Positions 8,540 to 17,644 of a stretch of DNA of 51,511 bases are shown here, one piece after another. The notes under the pieces are model-generated. The model did no database searches, was not told where the DNA came from, and was given only the letters and a program-made list of their open reading frames with translations. Each line of letters begins with the position of its first letter. Position 1 is the stretch's first letter. The translations under genes and the position numbers were made by a program. Source of the DNA: Prevotellaceae bacterium. GTDB lineage: Bacteria > Bacteroidota > Bacteroidia > Bacteroidales > Paludibacteraceae. The stretch is taken from positions 1-51,511 of the forward strand of contig JAISJU010000109.1 in assembly GCA_031261165.1 (NCBI GenBank). The letters are read 5' to 3'.

Positions 8540-11052
8540 GAAATGTAATGAAAGCGGCAACGCTTGAAAGTAAATTTCCGCTCTTGGCGGTAGAACACGA
8601 CTGTATCATTTCAAAAGACGCCGATATTACAGTAGGGTTTCGGGTAGAACTGCCCGAACTCTTTACTGTAACTTCTTCGGAATACGAGGCGATACATTCG
8701 GCTTGGGTAAAGGCAATCAAAGTATTGCCTAATTACAGTATTGCGCACAAACAGGATTGGTTTATCAAGGAAAATTATCAACCGGATATTCAAAAGGACG
8801 ATTTGAGTTTTTTGTCGCGTTCTTTTGAGCGGCATTTTAATGAACGCCCTTTTTTAAATCACGGCTGTTTCCTGTTTTTGACCAAAACAACCAAAGAGCG
8901 TATGAGAGGGCAAAGTAATTTCAATACTCTGTGTCGCGGGTTTATTGTTCCAAAAGAAGTGCGGGACAAAGAAACGGTAAGCAAATTTTTAGAGGCTGTA
9001 GGGCAGTTTGAAAGGATTGTCAATGACAGCGGTTTTGTGAAACTTATGCGGCTTTCTTCTGATGAGATTACAGGGACAAATGGGACAGCGGGACTGATTG
9101 AAAAATATTTTTCGCTGTCTTTGGAGAATACAACCTGTTTGCAGGATATTTCTTTGAATGCTGATGAGATGCGTATCGGCGACAATACGCTGTGCCTGCA
9201 TACGCTTTCGGATACCGAAGATTTACCGTCAAAAGTAGCAACGGACAACCGCTATGAAAAGTTATCTACCGACCGCTCTGACTGCCGTTTGTCCTTTGCT
9301 GCGCCTGTAGGCGTTTTGCTTTCCTGCAACCACATTTACAATCAATATTTGTTTATTGACGACAGCGCGGAAAACTTGAAACGTTTTGAAAAACAAGCCC
9401 GCAATATGCACTCGCTTTCTCGTTACAGCCGCCAAAACCAAATCAATAAGGAGTGGATAGAACAATACCTGAATGAGGCGCATTCGCTTGGATTAACTTC
9501 TATTCGTTGCCACTGCAACGTAATGGCGTGGTCTGACAACCACGAGGAATTGCAAAAGATTAAAAACGATGTCGGCAGCCAACTTGCATTGATGGAATGT
9601 AAACCGCGACACAATACCGTTGATACGCCAACGCTCTTTTGGGCGGGTATTCCGGGTAATGAAGCGGACTTTCCCGCAGAAGAAAGTTTTTACACTTTCA
9701 TTGAGCAAGCCCTTTGTTTCTTTACCGAAGAAACAAATTACCAATCTTCTCTTTCGCCTTTTGGCATTAAAATGGTGGATAGATTAACAGGCAAACCCCT
9801 GCATTTGGATATATCGGACTTACCGATGAAAAAAGGGATTATCACTAACCGGAACAAGTTTATACTTGGTCCATCGGGTAGTGGTAAATCCTTTTTTACC
9901 AATCATATGGTACGGCAATATTACGAGCAGGGGGCGCATATTGTTTTAGTGGATACAGGAAACAGTTATCAGGGACTTTGCAATTTAATAAACCGCAAAA
10001 CGCAGGGCGAAGACGGTGTTTATTTCACTTACGCCGAAGACAACCCGATTGCCTTCAATCCCTTTTATACCGATGACGGCGTGTTCGATATTGAAAAACG
10101 GGAAAGTATCAAAACGCTTATCCTTACTCTTTGGAAACGCGACAACGAGCCGCCGACACGCGCCGAAGAAGTTGCGCTTTCAAACGCCGTCAGTATGTAT
10201 ATTGAAAGGATAAAAGGTGGCAAAATGGACGGTTGCGACAAATGGGACAATCCTTCGTTTAATGGTTTTTATGAGTTTGTTAAGGGTGAATACCGCAGCA
10301 TTTTGGAAACAAAGCAGGTGCGCGAAAAGGATTTTGACGCAGCGAATTTTCTTAATGTGCTTGAGCCGTATTACAAAGGCGGCGAGTACGATTATTTGCT
10401 GAACTCCGAAAAGCAACTTGATTTGCTATCCAAACGCTTTATCGTTTTCGAGATTGACGCCATCAAAGACCACAAAATTTTGTTTCCGATAACTACCATT
10501 ATCATTATGGAAGTTTTCATTAACAAAATGCGGCGGTTAAAGGGCATTCGCAAACTTATTTTGATAGAAGAGGCTTGGAAAGCAATCGCCAAAGAGGGTA
10601 TGGCAGAATACATTAAGTATCTCTACAAAACCGTCAGAAAATTTTTCGGCGAGGCAATCGTAGTAACGCAGGAGGTCGATGATATTATCGCTTCGCCTAT
10701 TGTGAAAGAGAGTATCATTAACAATGCCGACTGCAAGATACTGTTAGACCAACGCAAATATATGAATAAGTTTGACAGTATTCAGGCATTGTTGGGTTTG
10801 ACCGAAAAAGAAAAATCGCAAGTGTTATCCATCAATATGGCAAACAATCCATCAAGAAAATATAAAGAAGCGTGGATTGGATTGGGCGGCGTTCAAAGTG
10901 CGGTTTATGCAACAGAGGTCAGCCTCGAAGAGTATTACACATATACGACAGAAGAAACCGAGAAAATGGAACTTTTCCACCTCGCTGAAAAGTTAGGCGG
11001 CAATTTGGAATTGGCTATTAAACAATTAGCCGAAAGTAAAAGAAATCAATAA
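8536..11052 (+). CDS. traG: TraG, VirB4-type conjugation ATPase
   Basis: An 838-aa ATPase that powers channel assembly. The Walker A motif GPSGSGKS is at residues 445-452 and a Walker B strand LILIEEAWKAI begins near residue 674. The C-terminal half is the typical VirB4/TraG fold with VTQEVDDI and LLDQRK segments, and the N-terminal half is the membrane-associated VirB4 domain. The length is usual for this family. It is the largest gene of the operon, and no frame damage is seen. Confidence 0.95.
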   Translation: MRNVMKAATLESKFPLLAVEHDCIISKDADITVGFRVELPELFTVTSSEYEAIHSAWVKAIKVLPNYSIAHKQDWFIKENYQPDIQKDDLSFLSRSFERHFNERPFLNHGCFLFLTKTTKERMRGQSNFNTLCRGFIVPKEVRDKETVSKFLEAVGQFERIVNDSGFVKLMRLSSDEITGTNGTAGLIEKYFSLSLENTTCLQDISLNADEMRIGDNTLCLHTLSDTEDLPSKVATDNRYEKLSTDRSDCRLSFAAPVGVLLSCNHIYNQYLFIDDSAENLKRFEKQARNMHSLSRYSRQNQINKEWIEQYLNEAHSLGLTSIRCHCNVMAWSDNHEELQKIKNDVGSQLALMECKPRHNTVDTPTLFWAGIPGNEADFPAEESFYTFIEQALCFFTEETNYQSSLSPFGIKMVDRLTGKPLHLDISDLPMKKGIITNRNKFILGPSGSGKSFFTNHMVRQYYEQGAHIVLVDTGNSYQGLCNLINRKTQGEDGVYFTYAEDNPIAFNPFYTDDGVFDIEKRESIKTLILTLWKRDNEPPTRAEEVALSNAVSMYIERIKGGKMDGCDKWDNPSFNGFYEFVKGEYRSILETKQVREKDFDAANFLNVLEPYYKGGEYDYLLNSEKQLDLLSKRFIVFEIDAIKDHKILFPITTIIIMEVFINKMRRLKGIRKLILIEEAWKAIAKEGMAEYIKYLYKTVRKFFGEAIVVTQEVDDIIASPIVKESIINNADCKILLDQRKYMNKFDSIQALLGLTEKEKSQVLSINMANNPSRKYKEAWIGLGGVQSAVYATEVSLEEYYTYTTEETEKMELFHLAEKLGGNLELAIKQLAESKRNQ

Positions 11053-11083
11053 ATCAATGTTTAACAATTAAAAATTCAAGAAA

Positions 11084-11713
11084 ATGAAAAAAGCAATTTT
11101 AATAACAAGTATTGTGCTGGTAAGTTTTACAGTACAAGTAAAGGCGCAGTTCGCAGTGATAGACCCTGCAAACATTGCGACAAGCATTATAAATGCCGTT
11201 AATCAGATAGCGGAAACTTCTTCGACTGCTACCAATATGATTAATAATTTCAAAGAAGTGCAAAAAGTTTACAATCAGGGCAAAGAGTATTATGATAAAT
11301 TGAAAAACATACACGATTTGGTCAAAGATGCAAAGAAAGTGCGTGATGCGATTTTGATTGTAGGCGAAATCGGCGATATTTATGTAAACAATTATCAAAA
11401 AATGCTTGCTGACCCTAATTTCCGCTATGAGGAATTGATAGCCATTTCTAATGGCTATACGATTTTATTACAAGAAAGTTCAGATATGCTTTTGGAGATG
11501 AAAGATGTAGTGAATATCAATGGACTTTCAATGACTGATGCCGAGCGTATGGATATTATCAATTATGTGTATGACCGCTTGAAACGACATCGTGATTTGG
11601 TTAATTATTACACGCGCAAAAATGTTTCTATTTCGTACTTACGAGCAAAGAAGACAGGGGAAACCAAGCGTGTTGTGGCGTTGTATGGAAGCGCTAACGA
11701 CAGATATTGGTAA
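11084..11713 (+). CDS. traI: TraI (DUF4141), exported transfer protein
   Basis: A 209-aa protein with a clear signal peptide (cleavage probably after KAQ, residue 22). A mature helical region starts FAVIDPANIATSIINAVNQ, a hallmark of DUF4141. It resembles VirB5-type minor pilin or periplasmic components. It follows traG by about 30 nt, without a separate traH. Confidence 0.85.
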   Translation: MKKAILITSIVLVSFTVQVKAQFAVIDPANIATSIINAVNQIAETSSTATNMINNFKEVQKVYNQGKEYYDKLKNIHDLVKDAKKVRDAILIVGEIGDIYVNNYQKMLADPNFRYEELIAISNGYTILLQESSDMLLEMKDVVNINGLSMTDAERMDIINYVYDRLKRHRDLVNYYTRKNVSISYLRAKKTGETKRVVALYGSANDRYW

Positions 11714-11742
11714 TAGTCAATAACGAATTAAAAATTACGAAT

Positions 11743-12750
11743 ATGTTATTGGCAATAGAATTTGACAACCTGCATCAGATACTCCGCAACTTATATACGG
11801 ATATGATGCCGCTTTGCGGAAATATGGCTGGCGTGGCAAAGGGGATTGCCGGATTGGGCGCGTTATTTTACGTGGCTCATCGCGTCTGGCAGTCCCTTGC
11901 ACGCGCCGAGCCGATTGATGTTTATCCGCTTTTGCGCCCTTTTGTGATTGGGCTTTGCATTATGTTCTTTCCGACTTTCGTGTTGGGAACAATGAACACG
12001 GTATTATCTCCTGTGGTAAAAGGTTGCAGTCAGATGTTGGAAACGCAAACCTTTGATATGAACAAGTACCGGCAGCAAAAGGACAAACTCGAATATGAGG
12101 CTATGATGCGCAATCCCGAAACCGCTTACTTGGTATCCAATGAGGAATTTGACCGCGAACTCGAAGAACTCGGCTGGAGTCCGGGCGACCTTGTAACGAT
12201 GTCGGGTATGTATATTGAGCGGGGTATGTATGACCTGAAAAAGACTATTCGTGATTTTTTCAGGGAACTGCTGGAGTTGCTGTTTCAGGCGGCGGCGTTG
12301 GTGATTGATACGGTGCGGACTTTCTTCCTGATTGTTTTAGCCATATTAGGCCCGATTGCTTTTGCAATCAGTGTCTATGACGGCTTTCAATCAACGCTTA
12401 CACAATGGATTAGCCGATATGTGTCGGTTTATTTGTGGCTGCCTGTCAGCGATTTGTTTTCGACCATACTTGCTAAAATTCAGGTGCTTATGTTGCAGAA
12501 TGATATTTCCGAACTGCAAAATAACCCGAATTTTTCCATAGACGCCTCAAATACAATTTACATCATATTTATGATAATCGGCATTGTGGGCTATTTCACT
12601 ATCCCCACCGTTGCAAATTGGGTAATCTCGGCAGGCGGTATGAGCGGTTATAACCGCGCTTTGACATCAACCGCAACCCGCGCGGGTGGAATGGCTGGCG
12701 CAGCCGCAGGCGCGGCAACAGGAAATATCGCAGGGCGATTAATTAAGTAA
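11743..12750 (+). CDS. traJ: TraJ, VirB6-like polytopic membrane protein
   Basis: A 335-aa protein with several hydrophobic helices and a glycine/alanine-rich C-terminus (AGGMAGAAAGAATGNIAGR). The conserved N-terminal half includes LYTDMMPLCGNMAGVAKGIAGL. It is the inner-membrane translocation component matching VirB6. The ATG at 11743 was chosen over an upstream GTG/ATG that gives an untypical leader. Confidence 0.9.
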   Translation: MLLAIEFDNLHQILRNLYTDMMPLCGNMAGVAKGIAGLGALFYVAHRVWQSLARAEPIDVYPLLRPFVIGLCIMFFPTFVLGTMNTVLSPVVKGCSQMLETQTFDMNKYRQQKDKLEYEAMMRNPETAYLVSNEEFDRELEELGWSPGDLVTMSGMYIERGMYDLKKTIRDFFRELLELLFQAAALVIDTVRTFFLIVLAILGPIAFAISVYDGFQSTLTQWISRYVSVYLWLPVSDLFSTILAKIQVLMLQNDISELQNNPNFSIDASNTIYIIFMIIGIVGYFTIPTVANWVISAGGMSGYNRALTSTATRAGGMAGAAAGAATGNIAGRLIK

Positions 12751-12772
12751 TTATCTATAAATAATTAAAAAT

Positions 12773-13396
12773 ATGGAATTTAAGTCATTAAAAAACATTG
12801 AAGCAAGTTTCAAACAAATCCGGTTTTTCGGGATTGTGTTTGTTTGCCTTTGCGCAGGGATTGTCGGCTATTCGCTTTGGAAATCCTATCAGTTCGCCGA
12901 ATTGCAAAGGCAAAAAATCTATGTATTGGACGGCGGTAAATCACTGATGCTTGCCCTGTCGCAAGACCTGTCGCAAAACAGACCTGTCGAGGCGCGGGAA
13001 CACGTCAAGCGTTTTCACGAGTTGTTTTTCACATTGTCGCCCGACAAAAACGCCATTGAAAGCAATATCAAAAGGGCTTTGTTTCTGGTAGATAAATCGG
13101 CATTCGGTTACTATAAAGATTTGACCGAAAAGGGTTATTACAACCGCATTATTTCGGGCAATATCAACCAGAATTTGCAAGTTGATAGTGTTGCCTGCAA
13201 TTTTGATACTTATCCGTACAAAGCAATAACATACGCCCGACAATTAATTATCCGCGAAAGCAATATCACGGAACGCAGCCTGATAACACGCTGCAATCTA
13301 ATCAATTCGGTACGGAGTGATAACAATCCGCACGGTTTTACGATGGAAGGATTTGAAATTGTCGAAAACCGCGATTTAAGAGTGATTGACCGTTAA
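12773..13396 (+). CDS. traK: TraK, VirB8-like
   Basis: A 207-aa protein with a short cytoplasmic N-terminus (MEFKSLKNIEASFKQIRFFG), one membrane helix (about residues 17-37), and a periplasmic domain ending NPHGFTMEGFEIVENRDL. This pattern is diagnostic of Bacteroides TraK, the VirB8-type scaffold of the mating channel. Confidence 0.9.
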   Translation: MEFKSLKNIEASFKQIRFFGIVFVCLCAGIVGYSLWKSYQFAELQRQKIYVLDGGKSLMLALSQDLSQNRPVEAREHVKRFHELFFTLSPDKNAIESNIKRALFLVDKSAFGYYKDLTEKGYYNRIISGNINQNLQVDSVACNFDTYPYKAITYARQLIIRESNITERSLITRCNLINSVRSDNNPHGFTMEGFEIVENRDLRVIDR

Positions 13397-13411
13397 GAAA
13401 GGAGGCTTGAT

Positions 13412-13717
13412 ATGAAAAAGTTAAGAACAAAAATCAGGGATTTTCTGACAAACGCTTGGTACGAAATCAAATACCGCCTGCGGCTTCTTTGCGGGCGACC
13501 TACGCCAATGAAACGCTTTGTTACGGTATTGGTTATCGGCGGGGCGCTTGCGGTTGCCAACATTTATTTCGTGGTCAGTTCCATATACAATATGGGTGTG
13601 AGCGATGCGAAAAAACAGTTTTTGGAAGTGCGGCATATCGAAACGCTAAAACTCCAAAAAGACAATATTAACATTTTAAATCAAACAGAATATGAGTACG
13701 AACAATCAAACAGATGA
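13412..13717 (+). CDS. traL: TraL (DUF3989), small membrane protein
   Basis: A 101-aa basic protein with a single membrane helix (about residues 36-56) and a charged C-terminal helix. It sits between traK and traM as in other Bacteroides elements. Its 3' end overlaps the traM start by 26 bp. The leader contains GAAAGGAGG 8-10 nt before the ATG, an unusually good Shine-Dalgarno site for this phylum. Confidence 0.82.
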   Translation: MKKLRTKIRDFLTNAWYEIKYRLRLLCGRPTPMKRFVTVLVIGGALAVANIYFVVSSIYNMGVSDAKKQFLEVRHIETLKLQKDNINILNQTEYEYEQSNR

Positions 13718-15029
13718 CAAGCCCCGCCTGTCTAATAAGCAAAAGCAGAAAATGAAGAAATACGCTGTTTTTGCGCTGATGGGCATTATTTGCGCAGGCT
13801 GTAGGTGGTTTATCTTCGCGCCCTCTGCCGAAGAGAAAGCAAAGCAGGAAGCGCAATCGGGTTTTAACGCCGATATTCCGATGCCGAAAAACGAGGGTAT
13901 TGTCGGCGACAAAGCAACTGCCTACGAGCAGGAACAAATGAAACAAAAGCAGGCGGAACGAATGCGCTCGTTAGAGGATTTTTCCTCGCTCTTGGGTAGC
14001 GACAATCCGAAACAGCCGGACGATTTGTCATTGCTATTGGGTGACGAGCCGCAAACCGCAAGAAATGGCGGTGGAGTTACACAGCCTCAAAAGCCAACGC
14101 CTGTACAAAATTCGGTTAATGCTTACCGCGACATTAACCGCACGCTGGGCAGTTTCTACGAAACGCCGAAAACCGATACCGAAAAAGAGGAACTGAAACG
14201 GCAGGTCGGGGAATTGCAGTCGCGAATGAATGAAACGGAAAACCGCAAAAAAACGGTCGATGACCAAATGGCATTGATGGAAAAATCCTTTCAGATGGCA
14301 TCAAAGTACATTCCGATGAATGCAGGGACGAATGGGACAACAGGAACAGGCGGGATAAATGCAACCGAACAAGCAAGGGCAAATACTGCCTCCAATGTTT
14401 CCGGCAAAACGCTTGTCGTTCCTGTCAGTCAGGTGCTTGAACAAACCGTATCGGCACTTCCGCAGGAACTGTCGGGCAAAGATGTAATGCAGGCATTTGC
14501 CAAACCGCGCAATATGGATTTTCTCACGGCAACCGCCGAAATCTCAAAAGAGCGGAAAAATACCATTTCCGCTTGCATACACGCTGACCAAACCATTTTG
14601 GACGGCGAAAGCGTCCGTTTGCGATTACTTGAGCCGATGCAGGCGGGCAAAATGCTTATCCGCGAAAACACGATTTTGTCGGGTTTTGCCAAAATTCAGG
14701 GCGAGCGGCTGCAAATTATTATCAATTCGCTGGAGTATAACGGCAATATTTTTCCGGTAGAAATGTCTGTATATGACACCGATGGGCAACGCGGTATTTT
14801 TATCCCCGATACAAAGGAAGTGAACGCCGCCAAAGAAATTGCCGCCAATATGGGAACAAACGCAGGTACAAGTATTTCGCTGTCTTCCGATGCAGGCGAA
14901 CAGTTTGCCGCTGATATGGGGCGCAACGTTATTCAGGGTGTTTCGCAGTTTCTTTCAAAGAAAATCCGCGAAGTAAAAGTCAATTTAAAAGCAGGATACC
15001 GCGTGTTTCTGTTGCCCAATGACAAATAA
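13692..15029 (+). CDS. traM: TraM, VirB10-like
   Basis: A 445-aa protein with a cytoplasmic N-terminus, a membrane helix (about residues 23-43), and a long low-complexity, coiled-coil-prone periplasmic linker. The C-terminal beta-rich domain contains SACIHADQTILDGESVRLRL, typical of Bacteroides TraM. It should span the periplasm and couple the inner-membrane ATPases to the outer-membrane TraN complex, as VirB10 does. Confidence 0.9.
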   Translation: MSTNNQTDDKPRLSNKQKQKMKKYAVFALMGIICAGCRWFIFAPSAEEKAKQEAQSGFNADIPMPKNEGIVGDKATAYEQEQMKQKQAERMRSLEDFSSLLGSDNPKQPDDLSLLLGDEPQTARNGGGVTQPQKPTPVQNSVNAYRDINRTLGSFYETPKTDTEKEELKRQVGELQSRMNETENRKKTVDDQMALMEKSFQMASKYIPMNAGTNGTTGTGGINATEQARANTASNVSGKTLVVPVSQVLEQTVSALPQELSGKDVMQAFAKPRNMDFLTATAEISKERKNTISACIHADQTILDGESVRLRLLEPMQAGKMLIRENTILSGFAKIQGERLQIIINSLEYNGNIFPVEMSVYDTDGQRGIFIPDTKEVNAAKEIAANMGTNAGTSISLSSDAGEQFAADMGRNVIQGVSQFLSKKIREVKVNLKAGYRVFLLPNDK

Positions 15030-15057
15030 TTAATAACCACTAAAAATCCAAAGTAAA

Positions 15058-15978
15058 ATGAAACAAAGAATTTTAATGATTGCTTTCGTAGCAATCGCAA
15101 TGAGCGCAACGGCTCAACAGCAGCCCTCAACAGGCGACCTCTACAATGGTCTTACCCGCAAAATAGAGTATGACCGTATGATACCGCCTTATGGTGTGGA
15201 GGTGAGTTTTAACAAAACGGTGCATATCATTTTTCCGTCATCGGTAAGTTACGTTGATTTGGGCAGCGCCAACATTATTGCCGGCAAAGCCGATGGCTCG
15301 GAAAATGTTATTCGTGTGAAAGCCGCTGTGCAGGGTTTTGAGCGAGAAACAAATTTTTCCGTGATTACCGAAGACGGCAGTTTTTACAGTTTCAATGTGA
15401 AATATGCCGATGAGCCTGAAAAACTCAATATCGAAATGAAAGATTTTATACACGATGGCGAGATGGTTAACCGCCCGAATAATTCGCTTGAAATTTATAT
15501 GAAAGAACTCGGAAACGAGTCGCCAAATGTGGTCAATCTGATTATGCAATCCATTTACCAAAGCGACAAAAAGGAAATAAAGCATATTGGCAGCAAACGT
15601 TTTGGTATTCAGTTGCTACTTAAAGGCATATACACTTACAGCGATTTTCTGTACTTCCATATCCAAATGAAAAATACTTCACAAGTACCTTTTGACATTG
15701 ATTTTATCCGTATGAAAATTGTAGATAAAAAGGCGGCGAAGCGCACTGCCATACAAGAACAAGTGATTTATCCTGTTCGCGCTTACCGTTACAACATTCG
15801 GATACTTGGAAAGAAAACGGAACGGACTGTTTTTGCATTGCCGAAATTCACTATCCCTGACGGCAAACACCTGATTGTTGAGTTATACGAGAAAAATGGC
15901 GGGCGGCATCAGCGTTTTGTTGTCGAAAACGAGGACATTACCCGCGCAAAAGTGATTGACGATTTAAAAGTGAAATGA
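15058..15978 (+). CDS. traN: TraN (DUF4138), VirB9-like
   Basis: A 306-aa exported protein with a signal peptide ending near SATAQQ (residue 20) and a beta-rich DUF4138 domain. Conserved features include NKTVHIIFPSSVSYVDLGS and GKHLIVELYEKNGGR. It is the VirB9-type outer-membrane/periplasmic component. The stop overlaps the traO start by 4 bp (ATGA). Confidence 0.9.
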   Translation: MKQRILMIAFVAIAMSATAQQQPSTGDLYNGLTRKIEYDRMIPPYGVEVSFNKTVHIIFPSSVSYVDLGSANIIAGKADGSENVIRVKAAVQGFERETNFSVITEDGSFYSFNVKYADEPEKLNIEMKDFIHDGEMVNRPNNSLEIYMKELGNESPNVVNLIMQSIYQSDKKEIKHIGSKRFGIQLLLKGIYTYSDFLYFHIQMKNTSQVPFDIDFIRMKIVDKKAAKRTAIQEQVIYPVRAYRYNIRILGKKTERTVFALPKFTIPDGKHLIVELYEKNGGRHQRFVVENEDITRAKVIDDLKVK

Positions 15979-16544
15979 GTATGAAAAAGTCAAAAATCAT
16001 TCTTTTGATTGCCCTGTGTTTGGCTGTTTGCAGTCAGGCGCAGGCGCAACGTTGCCTGCCCGGACAAAAAGGAATACTATTTACCGCAGGCGCGGTAAAT
16101 TCTTTGAAAAGCGATTTTCACGGCGGCATAGCCTATTCGGTTTATACGAAAAATGCCAACTATTGGGTATTTGGCAGCGAATATTTGGAAAAACGTTTTT
16201 CATACAAGAATTTAAGCCTTCCGCAAACGCAATTTACTGTGGAGGCGGGTTATTACCTGAACTTCCTTTCCAATGGCAGTAAAACGTTGTTTTTTTCGTT
16301 GGGTCTGTCCGCAATGGCTGGTTACGAAACCGTAAATTGGGACAAAAAGCGGTTGTTTGACGGTGCAACTATTCAGAACAAAGACGGCTTTCTCTATGGC
16401 GGGGCATTAGCCCTCGAAACGGAAATTTACCTGACAGATTGGCTTGTGCTTTTGGTTAATGTTCGGGAAAGGTTGTTGGGCGGCTCGTCTGTCGGGCTTT
16501 TCAACACGCAACCCGGAGTAGGTCTGAAATTTATTATCAACTAA
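15975..16544 (+). CDS. traO: TraO, outer-membrane-associated transfer protein
   Basis: A 189-aa protein with a signal peptide (cleavage near AQAQ, residues 22-25) and alternating beta strands resembling a small outer-membrane barrel. Conserved landmarks are LPGQKGI and the terminal QPGVGLKFIIN. Its place after traN identifies it as TraO. Confidence 0.85.
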   Translation: MSMKKSKIILLIALCLAVCSQAQAQRCLPGQKGILFTAGAVNSLKSDFHGGIAYSVYTKNANYWVFGSEYLEKRFSYKNLSLPQTQFTVEAGYYLNFLSNGSKTLFFSLGLSAMAGYETVNWDKKRLFDGATIQNKDGFLYGGALALETEIYLTDWLVLLVNVRERLLGGSSVGLFNTQPGVGLKFIIN

Positions 16545-16559
16545 AAAACAAATACGAAA

Positions 16560-17000
16560 ATGAAACGATTTGCAAGTTATTTTTTATATGCGATGCTGAT
16601 TGCAAGTATCGTTTGCGCCTGTAATGACGGGCTTGATATTACTCAAAAGTACGCTTTTGATTTGTTGGCGATGCCATACCCTAAAAAGGTGGTGCAGGGC
16701 GAAACTGTTGAAATTCGCTGTACGATAACAAAATCGGGCGATTATACCGGAACTGATTTTTATATCCGTTACTTTCAAACAGACGGAAAAGGGGAACTAA
16801 AATTAGATGACGGCAGAATGCTGACACCTAACGACTTGTTTCCGCTGACAAAAGAGGTTTTTCGATTGTACTATACCTCACAATGTACAGACCAACAAAA
16901 TTTGGATATTTATATTGAGGATAATTTTGGGCAGGTGGTACAAAAAACGTTTTCGTTCTCAAATGAAAGCGTGGACAAGCCAAAGGAACAAACGGAATAA
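16560..17000 (+). CDS. traQ: TraQ (DUF3872) lipoprotein-like
   Basis: A 146-aa protein with an N-terminal lipobox-like stretch (SIVCAC, Cys near residue 19 or 21). A beta-sandwich-like domain follows with PYPKKVVQGETVEIRC and GTDFYIRYFQTDGKG, both typical of DUF3872. In many elements the primase gene traP lies between traO and traQ; here traQ follows traO after only 15 nt. It is the last gene of the operon. Confidence 0.85.
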   Translation: MKRFASYFLYAMLIASIVCACNDGLDITQKYAFDLLAMPYPKKVVQGETVEIRCTITKSGDYTGTDFYIRYFQTDGKGELKLDDGRMLTPNDLFPLTKEVFRLYYTSQCTDQQNLDIYIEDNFGQVVQKTFSFSNESVDKPKEQTE

Positions 17001-17027
17001 AAATAAGGTTTATCCCTGCAATAAAAA

Positions 17028-17058
17028 CAATGGACAGCAAAAAAAAGGCTGTCCATTG
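17028..17058 (+). terminator. Terminator of the tra operon
   Basis: A perfect 11-bp inverted repeat (CAATGGACAGC / GCTGTCCATTG) with an A-rich 9-nt loop lies 28 nt after the traQ stop. The following 150 nt to the next gene contain short inverted repeats but no gene. Confidence 0.75.
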
Positions 17059-17212
17059 CTTTATATGTAAGGAGTTTAAAAATGGTTTTTTGCTACTTTT
17101 TTTCCCGCCTAATGCTCACGAAAAAAGTAGCGGGCAGGTATTCCCGCCCCTATCTGTTTATTGGAAATATTCATACAGTTTGCACTTATAACTTAGCGCA
17201 CATTGCTTGTCA

Positions 17213-17581
17213 TTATGGATTGCAATTGTTCATATTATTTTCAATAAATGAGAAACGAGAGCCAAAGGAATATTGTACGGCGACAACCTCTATACCGTCA
17301 ATGAGAATAATATTTGACAACAGATTTTTGCACAAATGATTATAATCTTCGTCAAATATAGGGTATCCCTTATAATTCCTGCTTTCAATCAGTTTGTCGA
17401 CAATGTAACGTTGCCTTTCGGTTAATGTGTCGCCGTCATCACTCGAAATGATGTGTTCTGTATGGTTAATAACATTCTGTATATTATCCGTATGGCTTGC
17501 AATGTTGCTGTTAAAATGCCTGTTCCTGCGCTGTAATTTCTCCATTTTTACCGCTTTTCTTATTTCTCTTGTGTTATTCAT
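17213..17581 (-). CDS. Hypothetical protein of the ICE accessory block
   Basis: A 122-aa protein I do not recognise. It is rich in asparagine and charged residues, with a helical middle (LTERQRYIVDKLIESRNYKG) and a C-terminal beta-like part. No signal peptide or membrane segment is visible. It lies downstream of the PcfJ-like gene on the same strand and is probably part of the same transcript. Confidence 0.5.
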   Translation of the reverse strand: MNNTREIRKAVKMEKLQRRNRHFNSNIASHTDNIQNVINHTEHIISSDDGDTLTERQRYIVDKLIESRNYKGYPIFDEDYNHLCKNLLSNIILIDGIEVVAVQYSFGSRFSFIENNMNNCNP

Positions 17582-17644
17582 ATTTTTAGAAATTATGAGG
17601 CAGGCGTTACTCCACCTCTGTTAATACTATGGTTGATTATTATT

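Noticed and set aside
17082-17339. 85-codon plus-strand frame after the tra operon
   Set aside because: It overlaps the 3' end of a minus-strand gene and has no protein-like features.
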